A stretch of 64,000 nt of DNA, from positions 3,100,001-3,164,000 of the forward strand of contig NC_084929.1 of NCBI RefSeq assembly GCF_958298935.1. The letters are read 5' to 3'. Position 1 is the first letter of the stretch, and each line of letters begins with the position of its first letter. The DNA comes from Phragmites australis (Eukaryota > Streptophyta > Magnoliopsida > Poales > Poaceae). A program made the position numbers and the translations under genes. Shown piece after piece: positions 47,117 through 58,059 of this stretch. Under the pieces are notes generated by a model. It ran no database searches, had not been told where the DNA came from, and saw only the letters and a list, made by a program, of their open reading frames with translations.

Positions 47117-50100
47117 CTACTGAATGCACCTAGGATATTTGCCCTTTCGCAGGGCATCGGGACCGGCCGCCTTAGCGCGACGGGCCCTCTCCCGCTTCCT
47201 TGCCCTCTCAGCTTCCCGAGCCTGAGCCGCGGTATGGTCCTGCGTTGCCTTCCTCATGCACTCTTCTTCCTATCGCTTCAGGCGTAGTTCCTCTTACTGT
47301 TGCTCGTACTCCTGACATGCGTAAGCTTCCCTCCTCCACCGTATGGTCATGTCGACCCACCGCTTCTGGTCTTCATTTTGCTCAATGTCGAGCCATTCAA
47401 TAAAGTCACAGATCGGTGGAGAGGACTGGACAAATAGAACAAGATGAGAGATTAGTAAAACAGTATGTGAAATCGGGAAAGATGTGGCTGATCTTTGTTG
47501 CTATACCGGTGGATAATCATACGGTCCATGTTGAGGCTTGTCGTATTGGTAGTTGACATATATGAAGAAGCGTAGCCCATAGGTGTAGGAGATGTCCTAT
47601 GACTCGCGAAGCCTACAACGGTCACCACAGAAGCACATCGGTGGTTCGACCCCCTAGGGGATGAAAATCCCCCAATATTTCTTCGGTGGGCTTGGTGAAG
47701 CTGAGGAAAACATTGCAGTTGAGAGAAATGAGAAATGAGTGGTGTATCTATGTATGAAGGTTGGGTTATTTATGGTGGGGGAAGGCAGAGCATTGGATTC
47801 CCTCTTAAAAAAAGGAGTGGGTGGAAGGGCTTAGAGGGGGGCAGGAGCATTGGATTCCCTCTTGAAGAATGAAAAAGTTGTGGTATTGATGCTGGACAGA
47901 GATTCCATGTGTCAAGGTACATGTGTTGTCATTTATTTTTTGGTAAAAGCTGTCCTGTGTTGTCACTTCTTGTCTGTAGCCTGCGCAAGGACAAATGTGT
48001 TATCATTTCATGGTTAAAGTTGAGTGGTGCGGTCAATTCGTGTCTGCAGATTACGCCAGGACAGAGGTGATGTTATTTAAAGGTTAAAGTTAAGTTTTGT
48101 GGTCACTTCGTGACTAAAGTTAGACTCCCGACAGAGTTTTCGAGTGGTCACTTCGTGTACAAGTAGCTTTGTAAGAAATACTTTTCTAGGTCTGTCGTAA
48201 ATAGTTCATACATGGCCGAGGACGATAGAAAGTAGCGTGTGGTCACGTTGGATTAAGAAATGCAACTAGCATGCAATCACATTGGAATAAGAAATGCAGT
48301 TATGACATGGTAAGTGGATCATAAAAATTACATGCGTCTGAATATGTAAGAATAGATCATAAATCGAATATGCATATGTAAGTTACAAAAATAAATGTAC
48401 AATCCTACTGCTATCTCCTCCGCTGCCATCGGCCGTTCCCCCATCATGGTCCCACTGTCGATGCCGCTGGTTGGCCTCATGTGGCCCCTAGAGTAGGTCA
48501 GGGTGTCGGGTGCACCGACCTGCTTGGTAGGCCTAGTAGGGATCACCGGTGTCGAGGCCTCCTCCCGGGTGTGCTATGTCCGAAGTGGAGCACTGGGTAC
48601 CTAGGACTGCTGGAGGATGTCGTAGTCTGGTGTGCCCCCGAAGAAGTCCCACACGAGGTCGAACGGGGGGGTCGGGCCCAGGCTCATCCTCTTGACTCGG
48701 GTATGAAGACTGAGAAGGATCTGCCGGTGTCCATGTGTACTAGCTAGAGCGGCCTACGAACAAATAAATGTATTAGATATGAAAAATGTGGAAATGAAAG
48801 TAGTTGTATAAAATGCACTATTGTACCTGTATGGTATGCCGGTGTAGCAGCAGATGGTCAGGCGTGCGTGCCGTAGTAGGGGTCGAACAGTGGTGGTGGG
48901 ATTGGTCGCGGTGTAGCTGAAGATGGCCTAGCCTCATCACCAAAGTAACATGTGGACAATATTAGATGTACTATTGAATATATTGAATACGGCAATGTAG
49001 TGTCGCCCAGTACCTGAGTGGCCTGCGAGTGGTGAGGGTGTCGGCACTGGGCTCGGTCTAGGTGGTAGCGTCAAGACGTGTGTATGTGTACCTAATATTT
49101 GTTTAAAATTAATGCACCAGTAAAAAACGAATATATTTAAAAGCCGTGCGTATGAAATATCCGTACCTATTGGGTTCAGGCCTGTAGGTAGTGGTACAAG
49201 GGGCCATGTGGGTGCACATCAGACCTCCTGGACGACTCGGCGTGGACCCCACTCGACCTGGGAGGCACTCCTGCGACGTCTGCGGTGGACCGGCAAGAGG
49301 TAAGCTTCAAGGCTCGCGCGGTCTTATCGAAAACCCGCTTGACAAACCCCGCTACATCCGCCGCACTGAGGTGCACCCCTTGCTTGAGGCGGTCCATGGT
49401 ACCAACTGCGTCCCTATAGATATCATAAATGATATCGGCCTGTGGAAACAAACAAGAAATAAGAATTTCAGTTTATAGTCGTTGTTATGCGAGTATGTGG
49501 TACTGAAATGAGATGTAAATTACACATACCATTAATGCAGCGTCCTCGTCCCAATGGCCCCAGTAGGTCTCCGTAGTAGACACGACGTGGGGCTGGACAC
49601 CCTCTTGGGTGAAGGTGACCCGTGTACGTGACACGTACCAGCGTAGGTACTCCTCGAAGCTCCGCTCGTCAAACGGACGCGTCTCCTCCATGACATCCTG
49701 AAGGGCTTGGGCCCATGTTGAGATGTACGAGGCCAAGCGATCTGCCCAGAGGTTGTCACCTGGCTGTCCCTTACGTGTATACTTGCAAGTGAACCATGTT
49801 AAGTAGAATGACAGTAAGACGAATGTTATGAATTATTCACTTCATTATAGTTACTTGTGGACGTGCACTAGAACAGTGCGAATGTGGACGAGAGGGAAAG
49901 CCTGATAGCGTCCGAATTGCCGCATGACGCGGTGCGGTGAGTACTCCTCGACGTAGATGTCGAAGACAAGTGGTGTTTTTATAAGCTAGTACTCCTCATC
50001 GCGGGTACACAACGGAGACAGGCCCAAACCCGCACGGCCTTGGATGACCAAGAAGCTGTACGGTGTCCATACCACGTCGTCCGGACGAAGCCGATCGAAT

Positions 50101-51156
50101 TGCGACCGAAAAAGCTCATAAACGCTGTGAGCCTGCTCATGCGCCCAGTGTGATTGTGTGAGAAACATAGTTAGAATTCAGAACAAAAACATGTGAGAAA
50201 CATAGTCTGAATCCATAACAAAAACATGTGACAATTAAAGTATTAAAAAAGTACGTACCCGACGTCGACACCACAGCGAGGCCATGGTAGGCGTGTCCTC
50301 CTCAGGCTCACCGTACCATTTCTCAGGGTATGGGGAGCGGTCCACAACTGGCCAGCCTTTGGCGAACCACTCGTAAGACCACAACTGGAGTAGTAGTGGG
50401 CACCCAGCAAAAATGGCAAGTGGCTCATTCTTCGTGCACGCGTCACACAAAGCCTGATATGTCGCAGCAAGGACAGCAGATGCCCAACTGAACTGTGGTA
50501 CCTCCTCGCCAACCGCATCAGCTATCAATCTCACGTACGGAATAAGGGTCCTCGCCACCAGGTGGCCTTGGCCGCTGGTGAACATAACCCAGCCAAACAG
50601 CTAAAGCAGGTAGGCCTCCAAATGCCTCGACACCAAGTACACGTCGGTCGGTCTTCAATTATACTAGGGATGTGCTCTCCTCATCGGCTACACTCATCGG
50701 TTGCATCTCAGGAATATCCCCAACATCTGGCCTGGCCCCGACATTTATCGGGTCTGATTGATCTACCACTGCCTCACTTGGTCCCGCTACTGCTTCCGCA
50801 GAGTTTATCTCTATTTGATCCTTTTGGTACGCCTCAGCTTACAAAATCAGAGGCAGCCAACGTTCACATGATATATCTACATACTGTCTCCATGTAGATA
50901 TCGCATCGATCGGGACGAGCTCGCCAAAGTATCCATGACTAGCACGGCTAAGGACAGCTTTCAGCTTAAGATCATATTGTTGCGGATCCAGTTGAAAATA
51001 CTGCATCAGCCACTTGCACACACCCACAATGGTCCTTTCATTGGCTTTATTAAGACCCTTGACAACATGACGAAACCCAGACAGATCTACACCGTTATGA
51101 CCATAACTAATTTCACTTTCACCATAATATATCTGAAAATATAATTTATCTGCCAT
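47117..51156 (-). pseudogene. Plant mobile domain (PMD/MAIN-like) gene of the Mutator-like element, with nonsense mutations
   Basis: The first exon at the ATG near 51156 encodes MADKLYFQIYYGESEISYG, an N-terminal segment common in MULE proteins. PMD blocks follow at about 50640-50240 (LLxLFGWVMFTSGQG, SWASAVLAATYQALCDACTK, GCPLLLQLWSYEWF, PTMASLWCRRR) and 50150-49990 (HWAHEQAHSVYELF, FDRLRPDDVVWTPY, LGLSPLCTRDEEY). Further PMD-type pieces lie near 49740-49500 (FEEYLRWYVSRTR). C-terminal exons at about 47690-47500 and 47430-47117 hold a GRF-like zinc-binding segment (PPMCFCGDRCRL, YGLRFFIYVNYQYD) and a basic coiled tail ending ALRKGKYPRCIQ. In-frame stops sit at 50603-50601 (where the family has Trp) and twice in the last exon near 47300 and 47270. 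Exon limits are approximate. Confidence 0.75.
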
Positions 51157-51689
51157 CCCTAGAAACATCCGTAAATATAACCAATATTAAGACCAATAAA
51201 CTATATTTCTGATTATCGCAACTAAAAAAATTACCAACACCGATTACTGCCAAACAATAGGTTCTTCAACAATACCCCTAACCAAACTACCATAAAATTA
51301 TTACTCTGTGAAATCTACATATTCGAAACTACCATACTAAATATACTACTATGTATTTGATGGCTATCCTACCATGTCGTAATTAATATTAACAATATAC
51401 TACTAAATACAACATTTTCTAAACCCTAAACCCCAGGTCATACAGTACTAAACCCTAGATCATATAGTACTAAACCCTATGCCATACAGTGCTACTTTAC
51501 TTATTAACAACAATATAAGTATAAAAGAAATTACTGGAAAATACTCTTCAAATCCACCGATCAAAAATAGCAGGGCTTCGCCGCGCTCTCTTCCTCTCCT
51601 CTCATCTCCTTTTCAGACTTTTCTCTTTTTCCGGATTAAAATGAGGATTTTTCCTCATTTTCACCCTTTATGAAGAGGGGGGGGGGGGG

Positions 51690-51917
51690 CGGGGCACGCG
51701 GGAAGCCCCTATCCGCCCTCTGAGAGGGCGATTAGGCCCCTTGCCGCCCTCTCAGAGGACGGTTAGGCCACCCGTCCTCTCAGGAGACAGTTAGGATTCC
51801 TTACCGCCCTCTGAGTAGCCCTCTCGGAGGGCGGCATGCGCCTACTTTTACAAATACTACCCCGAGAAATCTATTTATTTAAATTTTTAATAAAAAAATA
51901 TAAAAATATAAAAAATC
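51690..51917. repeat. Right TIR of the Mutator-like element
   Basis: Inverted copy of 46498-46725 with several variants of the CCGCCCTCTGAGAGGGCGG palindrome between 51713 and 51833. Preceded by a poly-G run at 51679-51691. Confidence 0.85.
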
Positions 51918-51926
51918 GCAAATTAA

Positions 51927-52250
51927 GTGGCGGGCCAAAACGACACGCAAAATCTTATGTTTCGGAGGAGGCCAGGTCTTACGGAACATAAAATAGAAAC
52001 CAATTCAGAGCATGCATAATAGGGTGTTTAGAGATGGTATTTATGTAAAAAATTAATTTTTTCTTAATTACATTGACATATGTGTTTAGCTGAAGGGCAA
52101 TGTGCTGACTTAAACACCTGTACTTATATTAGTGGTAATAAGATAGTTAATTATATTTAAACATCTATAATCTTTGCTTATATTGAAAATTATAATTTTT
52201 ATATAGGTGTTTAATACTCTGTATTTTAAACACTAGTATTGTTCATGCCG
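51927..52250. other. AT-rich spacer, possible MITE
   Basis: The stretch after about 52010 (CATGCATAATAGGGTGTTTAGAG) has the AT-rich, hairpin-prone look of a miniature element. No terminal repeats could be fixed. Confidence 0.35.
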
Positions 52251-52254
52251 ATAG

Positions 52255-52564
52255 AAGCAACCGATTTGCGGCACTCTCAACTGCTTCAAAGTGTGCCACG
52301 GAGCGGGTTATCGTGGCAAATGCTCTCTACGGCGATACTATACTTTTCACCGATCTGAGCTGGGTGTCCTGTTCAAAGAAATTAGGGGGCAATGAGGCCA
52401 AAATTTTCTCGCCGAGCGTTTGTAAATGCCCCCGGTCTTGTAATTTTGTTGCTAACTCCTTAGCCGCCGATGGCGCTAATTTGGGTGTCGGTGTGTGTAG
52501 TCCACGAACCAGACTTGTTGTTTCGCACGTATCCGGCGATTTGCATGGATCCGGTACGTTCTAG
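52255..52564 (+). pseudogene. RNase H-like (RVT_3) fragment, probable retroelement relic
   Basis: Across shifting plus-strand frames, LGVLFKEIRG and CPRSCNFVANSLAADGANLG resemble the last part of the RVT_3 RNase H domain found in plant LINE-derived proteins (typically VPRSCNxVAHxLAAxG). It is short and broken by frameshifts. Captured fragment or old LINE end. Confidence 0.5.
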
Positions 52565-53873
52565 GTCCCGAGCATGATTCTGGAGCCCCTTAGGTCACTC
52601 TCAGTGTTTCGTTTCTTATGTGATCTTTTAGAAGACAGGGAGAAAAGAAAATTAGAATTAAAAAATAAACTTCCAATGCATGGTGTCTATACGTTTTAAG
52701 TCTTTTAAGATAATTAACGGTTGTATGTATTTTGATGAAAACTATCATTTTGATCACATAGACACCTTTATTGCTTTAGAGAGAGAGGAGTGAGTAGTGT
52801 TTGTGATATGGAGAGCATAGATGATCAATTGTGGGGGAAGATAGAGAGCATAAAGAAGAAACTAAAATACACTAATACGGTGTCTTATCTCTTGAATGAC
52901 TCAACTAGCTAGTTTTTTTTATATAAGAAATAAATTCTATCTCTCTCATATTTAAATAATTTACCTAATAATGTCTACGAAATCTTTCATATTAAAACAT
53001 TAGAAGAGACCTTAATTATGTTGCGGTTCAACGAGCAAGACAATATAGTTTTCTTATATTCCTAGCAAAGCACGACCCGACATAATTCGAAATTTAGAGA
53101 AGAACCCGAAATTGGACAACACCCAAGTAGTTTCCAACTTGACAACCCACAGGCATATCCACCCAAAAAGCAAACCCATTTAGCACGCACACAAAATAGT
53201 ACTCGAGCAAAAGTAGCAAGATGGGAAGATCTATCGATGGAAACGGCAGAAGAGACAAGCCGGCAGCCAGGAGCTGATCGAGCAGGGGCAGCCCAAATCC
53301 CACAGAAGCCACCGGTACCAATCCATCATTTCCACTGGCAGCACCACCAAGCATAAAGCCGGCCGGCATGGGCCACCCTCTTCCTCCCCTGTCCACTCCA
53401 ATCCATGGCGCGCGTCGTCGGCATTGCCATGTTGTCACTACACGCGCGCGATCCTCCACTCCGCTCCACCCCCACGCACTCCACTCCCGGTGCATGCGAC
53501 ATCGCATTTTCGCGTGCCTCCTCAGCGACTCTATATATATTGCTCGCGCCACATATATATGCAGTGCGCCATCATCATCACAAACCCCACAAGCAGAAAA
53601 GATCGTAGATTCATGCGTATATTGAGAGCAAATGAAGACAAGAACAGCAGCAGCAGAAAGGCTCATCGCGAAACTGAAAGGAAGCAACAAATCACAAACG
53701 ACAATAACACGCAGCAGTAGTGCGCCTTTCCCTCCATAGACCAAAACCCCGGCATGCTCTCGATCATGCAGAAAACGGCCGAACGATGGATCCAGACGAC
53801 TAGCTAATCCACGTCCGTGCATGCTAGCTAGCAGCTACTTGCATTGTTGCTGACTTGCTGTTGCTGTGATGGA
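52565..53873. other. Spacer and 3' UTR of the decarboxylase gene
   Basis: The frame 53822-53094 (minus, 242 codons) lies just downstream of the decarboxylase stop and is probably fortuitous. The 3' UTR likely occupies the region just below 53873. Confidence 0.4.
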
Positions 53874-54926
53874 TCATGCCGTGAATGTTTGGTACGTCAC
53901 GGTCACGGCGCCTGGGAAGCCCTCGGCTGCCTGGCTCCGGCAGGCGAGGCCCAGGGGCTCGAGGGCGTTGGCGACCGCCGACCACACCGATGTGGCATCG
54001 ACGGCTTGGCTGCCCGCGGTGGTGGCGTAGCAGACGGAGGCAGAGACTACGGAAGGGCGGAACACGGCGACGGCGCGGCCGATGGACGCGAGCGCGTCGG
54101 CCCCGCCGCCCGCGTACTCGTAGCTGGCGTAGCTGTGCCCGTCCTCGGGCGTGACGTGCACGGTGGCGTAGCGCGCTCCGTCGAGCGCGTTCATCGAGTA
54201 CCCGCACGGCGCGAACGCGTACCCGAAGACGAGCGACTGCGGGTTCACGCCGCCGAGCCCCGACAGCGCCGTCATCTCGTCGCCGATGGCGTGGCTGCTC
54301 CGGGCGTCGGCGGGCGTCAGGTAGAACTGCCGAGCCAGCGTGCGGTCCAGCTCGGTCATGCACACCTCCACGGTGAAATGCGTCGCGCCGTCGACGTGCT
54401 CGTGGCCGGTTGCGCCATCGGAGGACGTGGACGCCGAGTAGACGTGCCACTTGTGCGTGCTCTGCGGCGATGGCTGCAGCACGCTGGACCGGCGGAAGTG
54501 GAGGCCGCTCGGGACGGCGCCGTCGAGGTACCTAACCTCGTCGTCGAAGTCGGCGTGTGGGAACGGCTGCGCCTCGGGGAAGAGGTACGAGCCCCGGGAG
54601 TACCGGCACGACCGGAGGCCGAGCCCGAGCTCGCCCGCGGCTCGGAGCAGGACCGGCACGGCGCGCAGCAGCCGCGTGGTGCCGCACGTCTTGAGGATGA
54701 CACGGGACGGGTACACGAACAGGCTGGACTCCGACAGCACGTACGCGTCGAAGGACGCATTCCCCGCCGCAGACACCACGGCGCACTGCACGGCCTCAAG
54801 CGCCTCGCGGAGCGCGGCAACGGGCAGCAGCCGGAGCCCGTGTCGCGCTCGCTCGCCGCCGCACGTAGGGAGCAAGAACACGAGCTCGAGCCGCTTCTCG
54901 AAGCCCTCGAACCCCAAAGAAGCCAT
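53874..54926 (-). CDS. SAMDC: S-adenosylmethionine decarboxylase proenzyme
   Basis: Intronless, 350 residues from the ATG at 54926-54924. This start puts FEGFEKRLEL at residues 6-15, where eukaryotic AdoMetDCs begin. Glu7 and Glu10 correspond to the conserved glutamates. The self-cleavage site VLSE/SSLF is at residues 63-70, so Ser67 should become the pyruvoyl cofactor. Cys81 is in KTCGTT. PCGYSMNAL and TVHVTPEDGHSYASYE carry the conserved Ser and His. The chain cleaves itself into two subunits and makes decarboxylated S-adenosylmethionine, the aminopropyl donor for spermidine and spermine. The product is slightly shorter than typical plant AdoMetDC. The frame is open to a GTG at 54959, but the good ATGGC context and family alignment favour 54926. 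High GC, with open shadow frames on both strands. Confidence 0.95.
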   Translation of the reverse strand: MASLGFEGFEKRLELVFLLPTCGGERARHGLRLLPVAALREALEAVQCAVVSAAGNASFDAYVLSESSLFVYPSRVILKTCGTTRLLRAVPVLLRAAGELGLGLRSCRYSRGSYLFPEAQPFPHADFDDEVRYLDGAVPSGLHFRRSSVLQPSPQSTHKWHVYSASTSSDGATGHEHVDGATHFTVEVCMTELDRTLARQFYLTPADARSSHAIGDEMTALSGLGGVNPQSLVFGYAFAPCGYSMNALDGARYATVHVTPEDGHSYASYEYAGGGADALASIGRAVAVFRPSVVSASVCYATTAGSQAVDATSVWSAVANALEPLGLACRSQAAEGFPGAVTVTYQTFTA

Positions 54927-55010
54927 TAATTGATCGATGGCTAAATGTGTTGCTAGCACACTAGTGTACTCTCAGTAGTGGAAGCAATGGAGTGAGGGTG
55001 TAGTGTTGCA

Positions 55011-55019
55011 CTATTGCAT
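55011..55019 (-). CDS. Two-codon upstream ORF in the decarboxylase leader
   Basis: ATGCAATAG (Met-Gln-stop) lies about 85 bases before the main ATG and downstream of the TATA box. It is the only upstream ATG seen between 55040 and 54927. Plant AdoMetDC leaders usually hold a tiny uORF overlapping a conserved small uORF of about 50 codons that mediates polyamine repression. That longer uORF is absent from this short leader. Confidence 0.45.
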   Translation of the reverse strand: MQ

Positions 55020-55066
55020 GCAGTGGCCGGCGAGAGGGAGGATTGACAGGGGTGAAATGAGGGAGT

Positions 55067-55073
55067 TTTATAG
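55067..55073 (-). promoter_or_regulatory. TATA box of the decarboxylase gene
   Basis: TATAAAA on the minus strand, in CACTATAAAACTCC, about 140 bp upstream of the start codon. The predicted transcript start is near 55040, giving a leader of about 115 bases. Confidence 0.7.
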
Positions 55074-55098
55074 TGGAGGTGAAATGTGAGTGACTCTT

Positions 55099-55109
<11 letters not shown>

Positions 55110-55175
<66 letters not shown>

Positions 55176-55190
55176 GAGAGAGAGAGAGAG
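55110..55190. repeat. (GA)n/(CT)n microsatellite in the decarboxylase promoter
   Basis: About 31 GA units from 55110 to 55172, a TTGA break, then further GA units to about 55190. On the gene strand this is a CT tract about 40-115 bp upstream of the TATA box. GA/CT tracts can bind plant GAGA-binding (BBR/BPC) factors. Repeat number is likely variable. Confidence 0.9.
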
Positions 55191-55199
55191 AGTTGAGTG

Positions 55200-55775
55200 A
55201 AGCTATAGGCATGCGCATGAGGCAAGCAATGGTAATGATTTGTGAGCATTACGAGAAATGGGGGCAATGTGTGAGACAAGAGATAGCACTTTCAATTAAA
55301 ACAGAGAAGATTGAATTATGTCACCTTCAGAGTTCAACTTACACTGAGAAAACCACATATCCAAATGCTCTCAAACTTGCCAGACTGTAGATCAACCAGT
55401 TCCCAAACGAGCTGACCAAATTTCAGATAAGTCGAACAAGGTTTGACCCCCTTAAATCGAGCTTTTCACCAAAACCGTGCACTGCTGAATCTGTGGAAAG
55501 AATAACTCTCTAAGAAGGAACATGTGTGAATTTAGCACGCTATTGGGCAAGATAGTTAAATCCAGCTGCCGCTCTCTTTTTTTACATATCTTGTCCGTTA
55601 AAGCTACATATTGTTTTCTCAAAATCATACGAAAATAAATGACTAGGAAAGTTTCTTCACTCTTAAAACACCCAAATGAAAAAAAAGAACTAAGACGGGT
55701 GGTATTACTACTAGCACTATTGTGCAATGGTAGAAGACGCACCTCTTTCTTGGCATGCATGGTAACTTCACTAGG
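55200..55775. other. Intergenic spacer
   Basis: No gene or repeat recognised. Confidence 0.4.
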
Positions 55776-55958
55776 CAGGGTTACTTAGATAGGGACACCG
55801 GTATCCGAATTTGACTCGGATTCAGATGTGTGATTCGGTAAAAAAAATTTGAATACACGAAATACTGAAATACAACTCAAAATCCGATATAAGTTTCGGA
55901 ATTCGACTCGGATTCAAAATATAAAAAAAATTTAAACACAGGTATCTAAGTAACACTG
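55776..55958. mobile_element. Small inverted-repeat element (183 bp), hAT-like MITE
   Basis: CAGGGTTACTTAGATA at the left and, reverse complemented, CAGTGTTACTTAGATA at the right. Internal GACTCGGATTC words occur on both sides of the centre. No clear 8-bp duplication. Confidence 0.65.
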
Positions 55959-55966
55959 CCATCTGA

Positions 55967-56354
55967 TTTAGTCAGGTGAGGCCTTGTTTAAAAATGACCA
56001 GTGGTGAGGGCAGGGCAGGCCATCGTGTCCTTGCACGCCACTAGCTAGCTAGGTCATCATCTCGTCACTAAGTTAGTGAGCCATTGGATACTTGCGGTAA
56101 GTCACTGGAGCCCTTTGACCGGCGCTTGCACTAAGTGGGCAGACACAAGGAGTGCACCTGCGGATCCATGTACCTTACCGCAATCATGTACCGTCGTGGA
56201 TTCAATCCAAGGGCCCATGAAATCTTCTGCTTGAGTAGAACGCTTGATTCTTTGATGGTAATATTTCTCGATGCTTCAAATATATATTTTTAACTTTAAC
56301 TAATGGTCATTTATCCCCATACTGTTCTTGTTTTTTAACAAAGCTATGTATTGC
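55967..56354. other. Intergenic spacer
   Basis: No gene recognised. Confidence 0.4.
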
Positions 56355-56362
56355 ATCAGGAG

Positions 56363-56839
56363 TAGGGATGTCAATTAAGAATTTCCCGTCGGGAAATAGT
56401 TTCTCATCCCCATCCCCCGAACGAAGGAAAATTTCCCGTTCCCATTCTAGCCCCGCTCCCAGGGAATATTTTCTCCCCATCTCTGTCTCCACTACAGCTC
56501 CCATGCAGCAGGCCATGCTCTGGGTCACCTCTGCCCCCATAGCCCACGAAACAGTTTGGCACCTAGGCCAATTCCCATGTTGGGCCGCACCACCAGTCTC
56601 AACCTGCTCTTGCTCCAGCATGAGCCTCGCGCTGAAACCACATGCTAGGCCCCTAGCCGAACGCACGCTAGGCCCCTAGCCAAACGCACACTAGGCCATG
56701 CAGCCTGCTCCGTTCTGTGTCTAGGCCAGTAACCTCAGCTGCAGCTAGGCCAGGGGGGCGGGGGGATTGACCCCATCCCCGTCCCCTAATAAGGTAATTC
56801 CATGTGGGGAACGGAGATCAACCCCCATTGACATCCTGA
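56363..56839. mobile_element. Non-autonomous hAT-like element (477 bp)
   Basis: Perfect 8-bp duplication ATCAGGAG (56355-56362 and 56840-56847). Termini TAGGGATGTCAAT and, reverse complemented, TCAGGATGTCAAT. Subterminal GTCGGGAAA, CCCCATCCCC and CCCCGTCCCC words are typical of this group. Overlapping frames on both strands (56307-56679) are by-products. Confidence 0.85.
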
Positions 56840-56847
56840 ATCAGGAG

Positions 56848-58059
56848 TCGACAAGTGCTTAGATTACGGTTGTTTAGACCCTGTTTAGCAGGACTCTAGC
56901 TCCCAACTTCACTTCAGATATAATGTTTATAGGTTAATATAAAATGATCTATTTTTGTTTAGAATGTAAACAAAACGACTCATTCAAAAACCCATAGTAT
57001 ACCCTCAGCTCTAACCGTATAAATTTTTAAAGCTAAAAATATCCTAGTAAAAGAATTCTTAAAAGTTAAAACTCTACTAAATATACCTTTAGTTAGATAG
57101 CACCAGCAATAAAGCAAGCAACCAACAGCGGATCCACCAAAGGTGGAAGGCTCCTAAGTGTGTCTAAAAATAACTTCTCCTCCTCAACTTTTAGATATGA
57201 AAGAGCAAGAAGAGAAGAGGAGAAAAAAAGGTAAGAGGAAAAGTAGGGCCTTACTTAGTGGCTCTAAATCGGCCACTACAGACAGAAGGAGAGTGCTGAC
57301 GGACGATCACTATCCGACAAGGCCCACGGAACGCATGCCCCACATGTCGGTTTCATTCACGTCTTTGTCCTGAAGAGAACAGTGACGCGGTGGTCCCCTG
57401 CCCCTGCGCGGCTTTCCGACAAGAGCGTCAGATGCGGGCCGCATCTGCGCCGTCCGATCCATCATGCGCTTCAACTCCGTGGCACACTGTGGAGCTCCCA
57501 ACCTCCACTTCACTCGGCGCATGCTTCTGCTGCATTGGCCCAGAGAGGAAAACGTACTAGTTCCGGGACCAGTCCGAAAAGGGAAGGGAACAGGACACAG
57601 CAGCTGCTGCAGTGGCACTCTTCCTCACTTTCTAGACTAGAATACCAGATGCATTGTCGTGCATGTCTGGTATCCAAAGGCAGAGCACGGCGTATATAAT
57701 ACTCTGCGTCGTACATGGTTGATCTGTCGAGCAGACATTCGTTCACCTGTACCATGTTCTGTTCTTTTGAGACAGCTAGTACGGAGTAAGTATGAATAGG
57801 GCATGCAGAAGGAATCCGATCCATAGATCTGCTACGGTCTGGAAGGAACAAGAAACCCAAGGCAAGGCAGGCAGACAGGCCTTGCAGTGTGCCAATCTTG
57901 ATGTCCTGGAACCAGTCGATCAGGCTCTCAGTGATCATGCAGGTGCATGCATGCCTCCTCCTGCATGGCGATGAGGCAGCTTGCAAAGTTCAGGCACCGC
58001 TGCAGTTTTTTTTAAATACCAGTACAATATGTAGATACACGTATACATTTATATATATA
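56848..58059. other. Region with a promoter-like stretch but no recognised gene
   Basis: GC-rich 57380-57600 is followed by TATATAATACTCTG (about 57692) on the plus strand. A minus frame 57986-57510 reads ESLIDWFQDIKIGTLQGL near its start, which looks protein-like but I cannot assign it. Purines dominate 57200-57245. Confidence 0.35.

Larger units (their letters stand above)
46498..51917 (-). mobile_element. Mutator-like element (5,420 bp) with long TIRs and a plant-mobile-domain gene
   Basis: Perfect 9-bp duplication GCAAATTAA (46489-46497 and 51918-51926), the length expected for MULEs. Long terminal inverted repeats of about 200 bp or more start GGAGTTTTTTTATTTTTATA on the left and, reverse complemented, GATTTTTTATATTTTTATAT on the right. 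Both continue through TTAAATAAATAGATT and GTAAAAGTAG into repeated CCGCCCTCTGAGAGGGCGG palindromes. The only coding content seen is a minus-strand PMD gene; no MURA DDE transposase core was recognised, so movement would need help from another element. Confidence 0.88.

Noticed and set aside
53094..53822. 242-codon minus frame below the decarboxylase
   Set aside because: Mixed composition, no domain, lies where the 3' UTR is expected.
53824..54929. Long open frames on both strands opposite or overlapping the decarboxylase (361 codons on plus, 208 on minus)
   Set aside because: They are low-complexity Arg/Ala/Gly-rich products of the GC-rich coding sequence; the frame with all AdoMetDC motifs is the real one.
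57780..57960. Possible microRNA precursor
   Set aside because: No convincing long foldback or known mature miRNA sequence could be read.
57510..57986. 158-codon minus frame starting with a protein-like segment
   Set aside because: I could not assign a family and saw no splice partners; a captured gene fragment is possible but unsupported.
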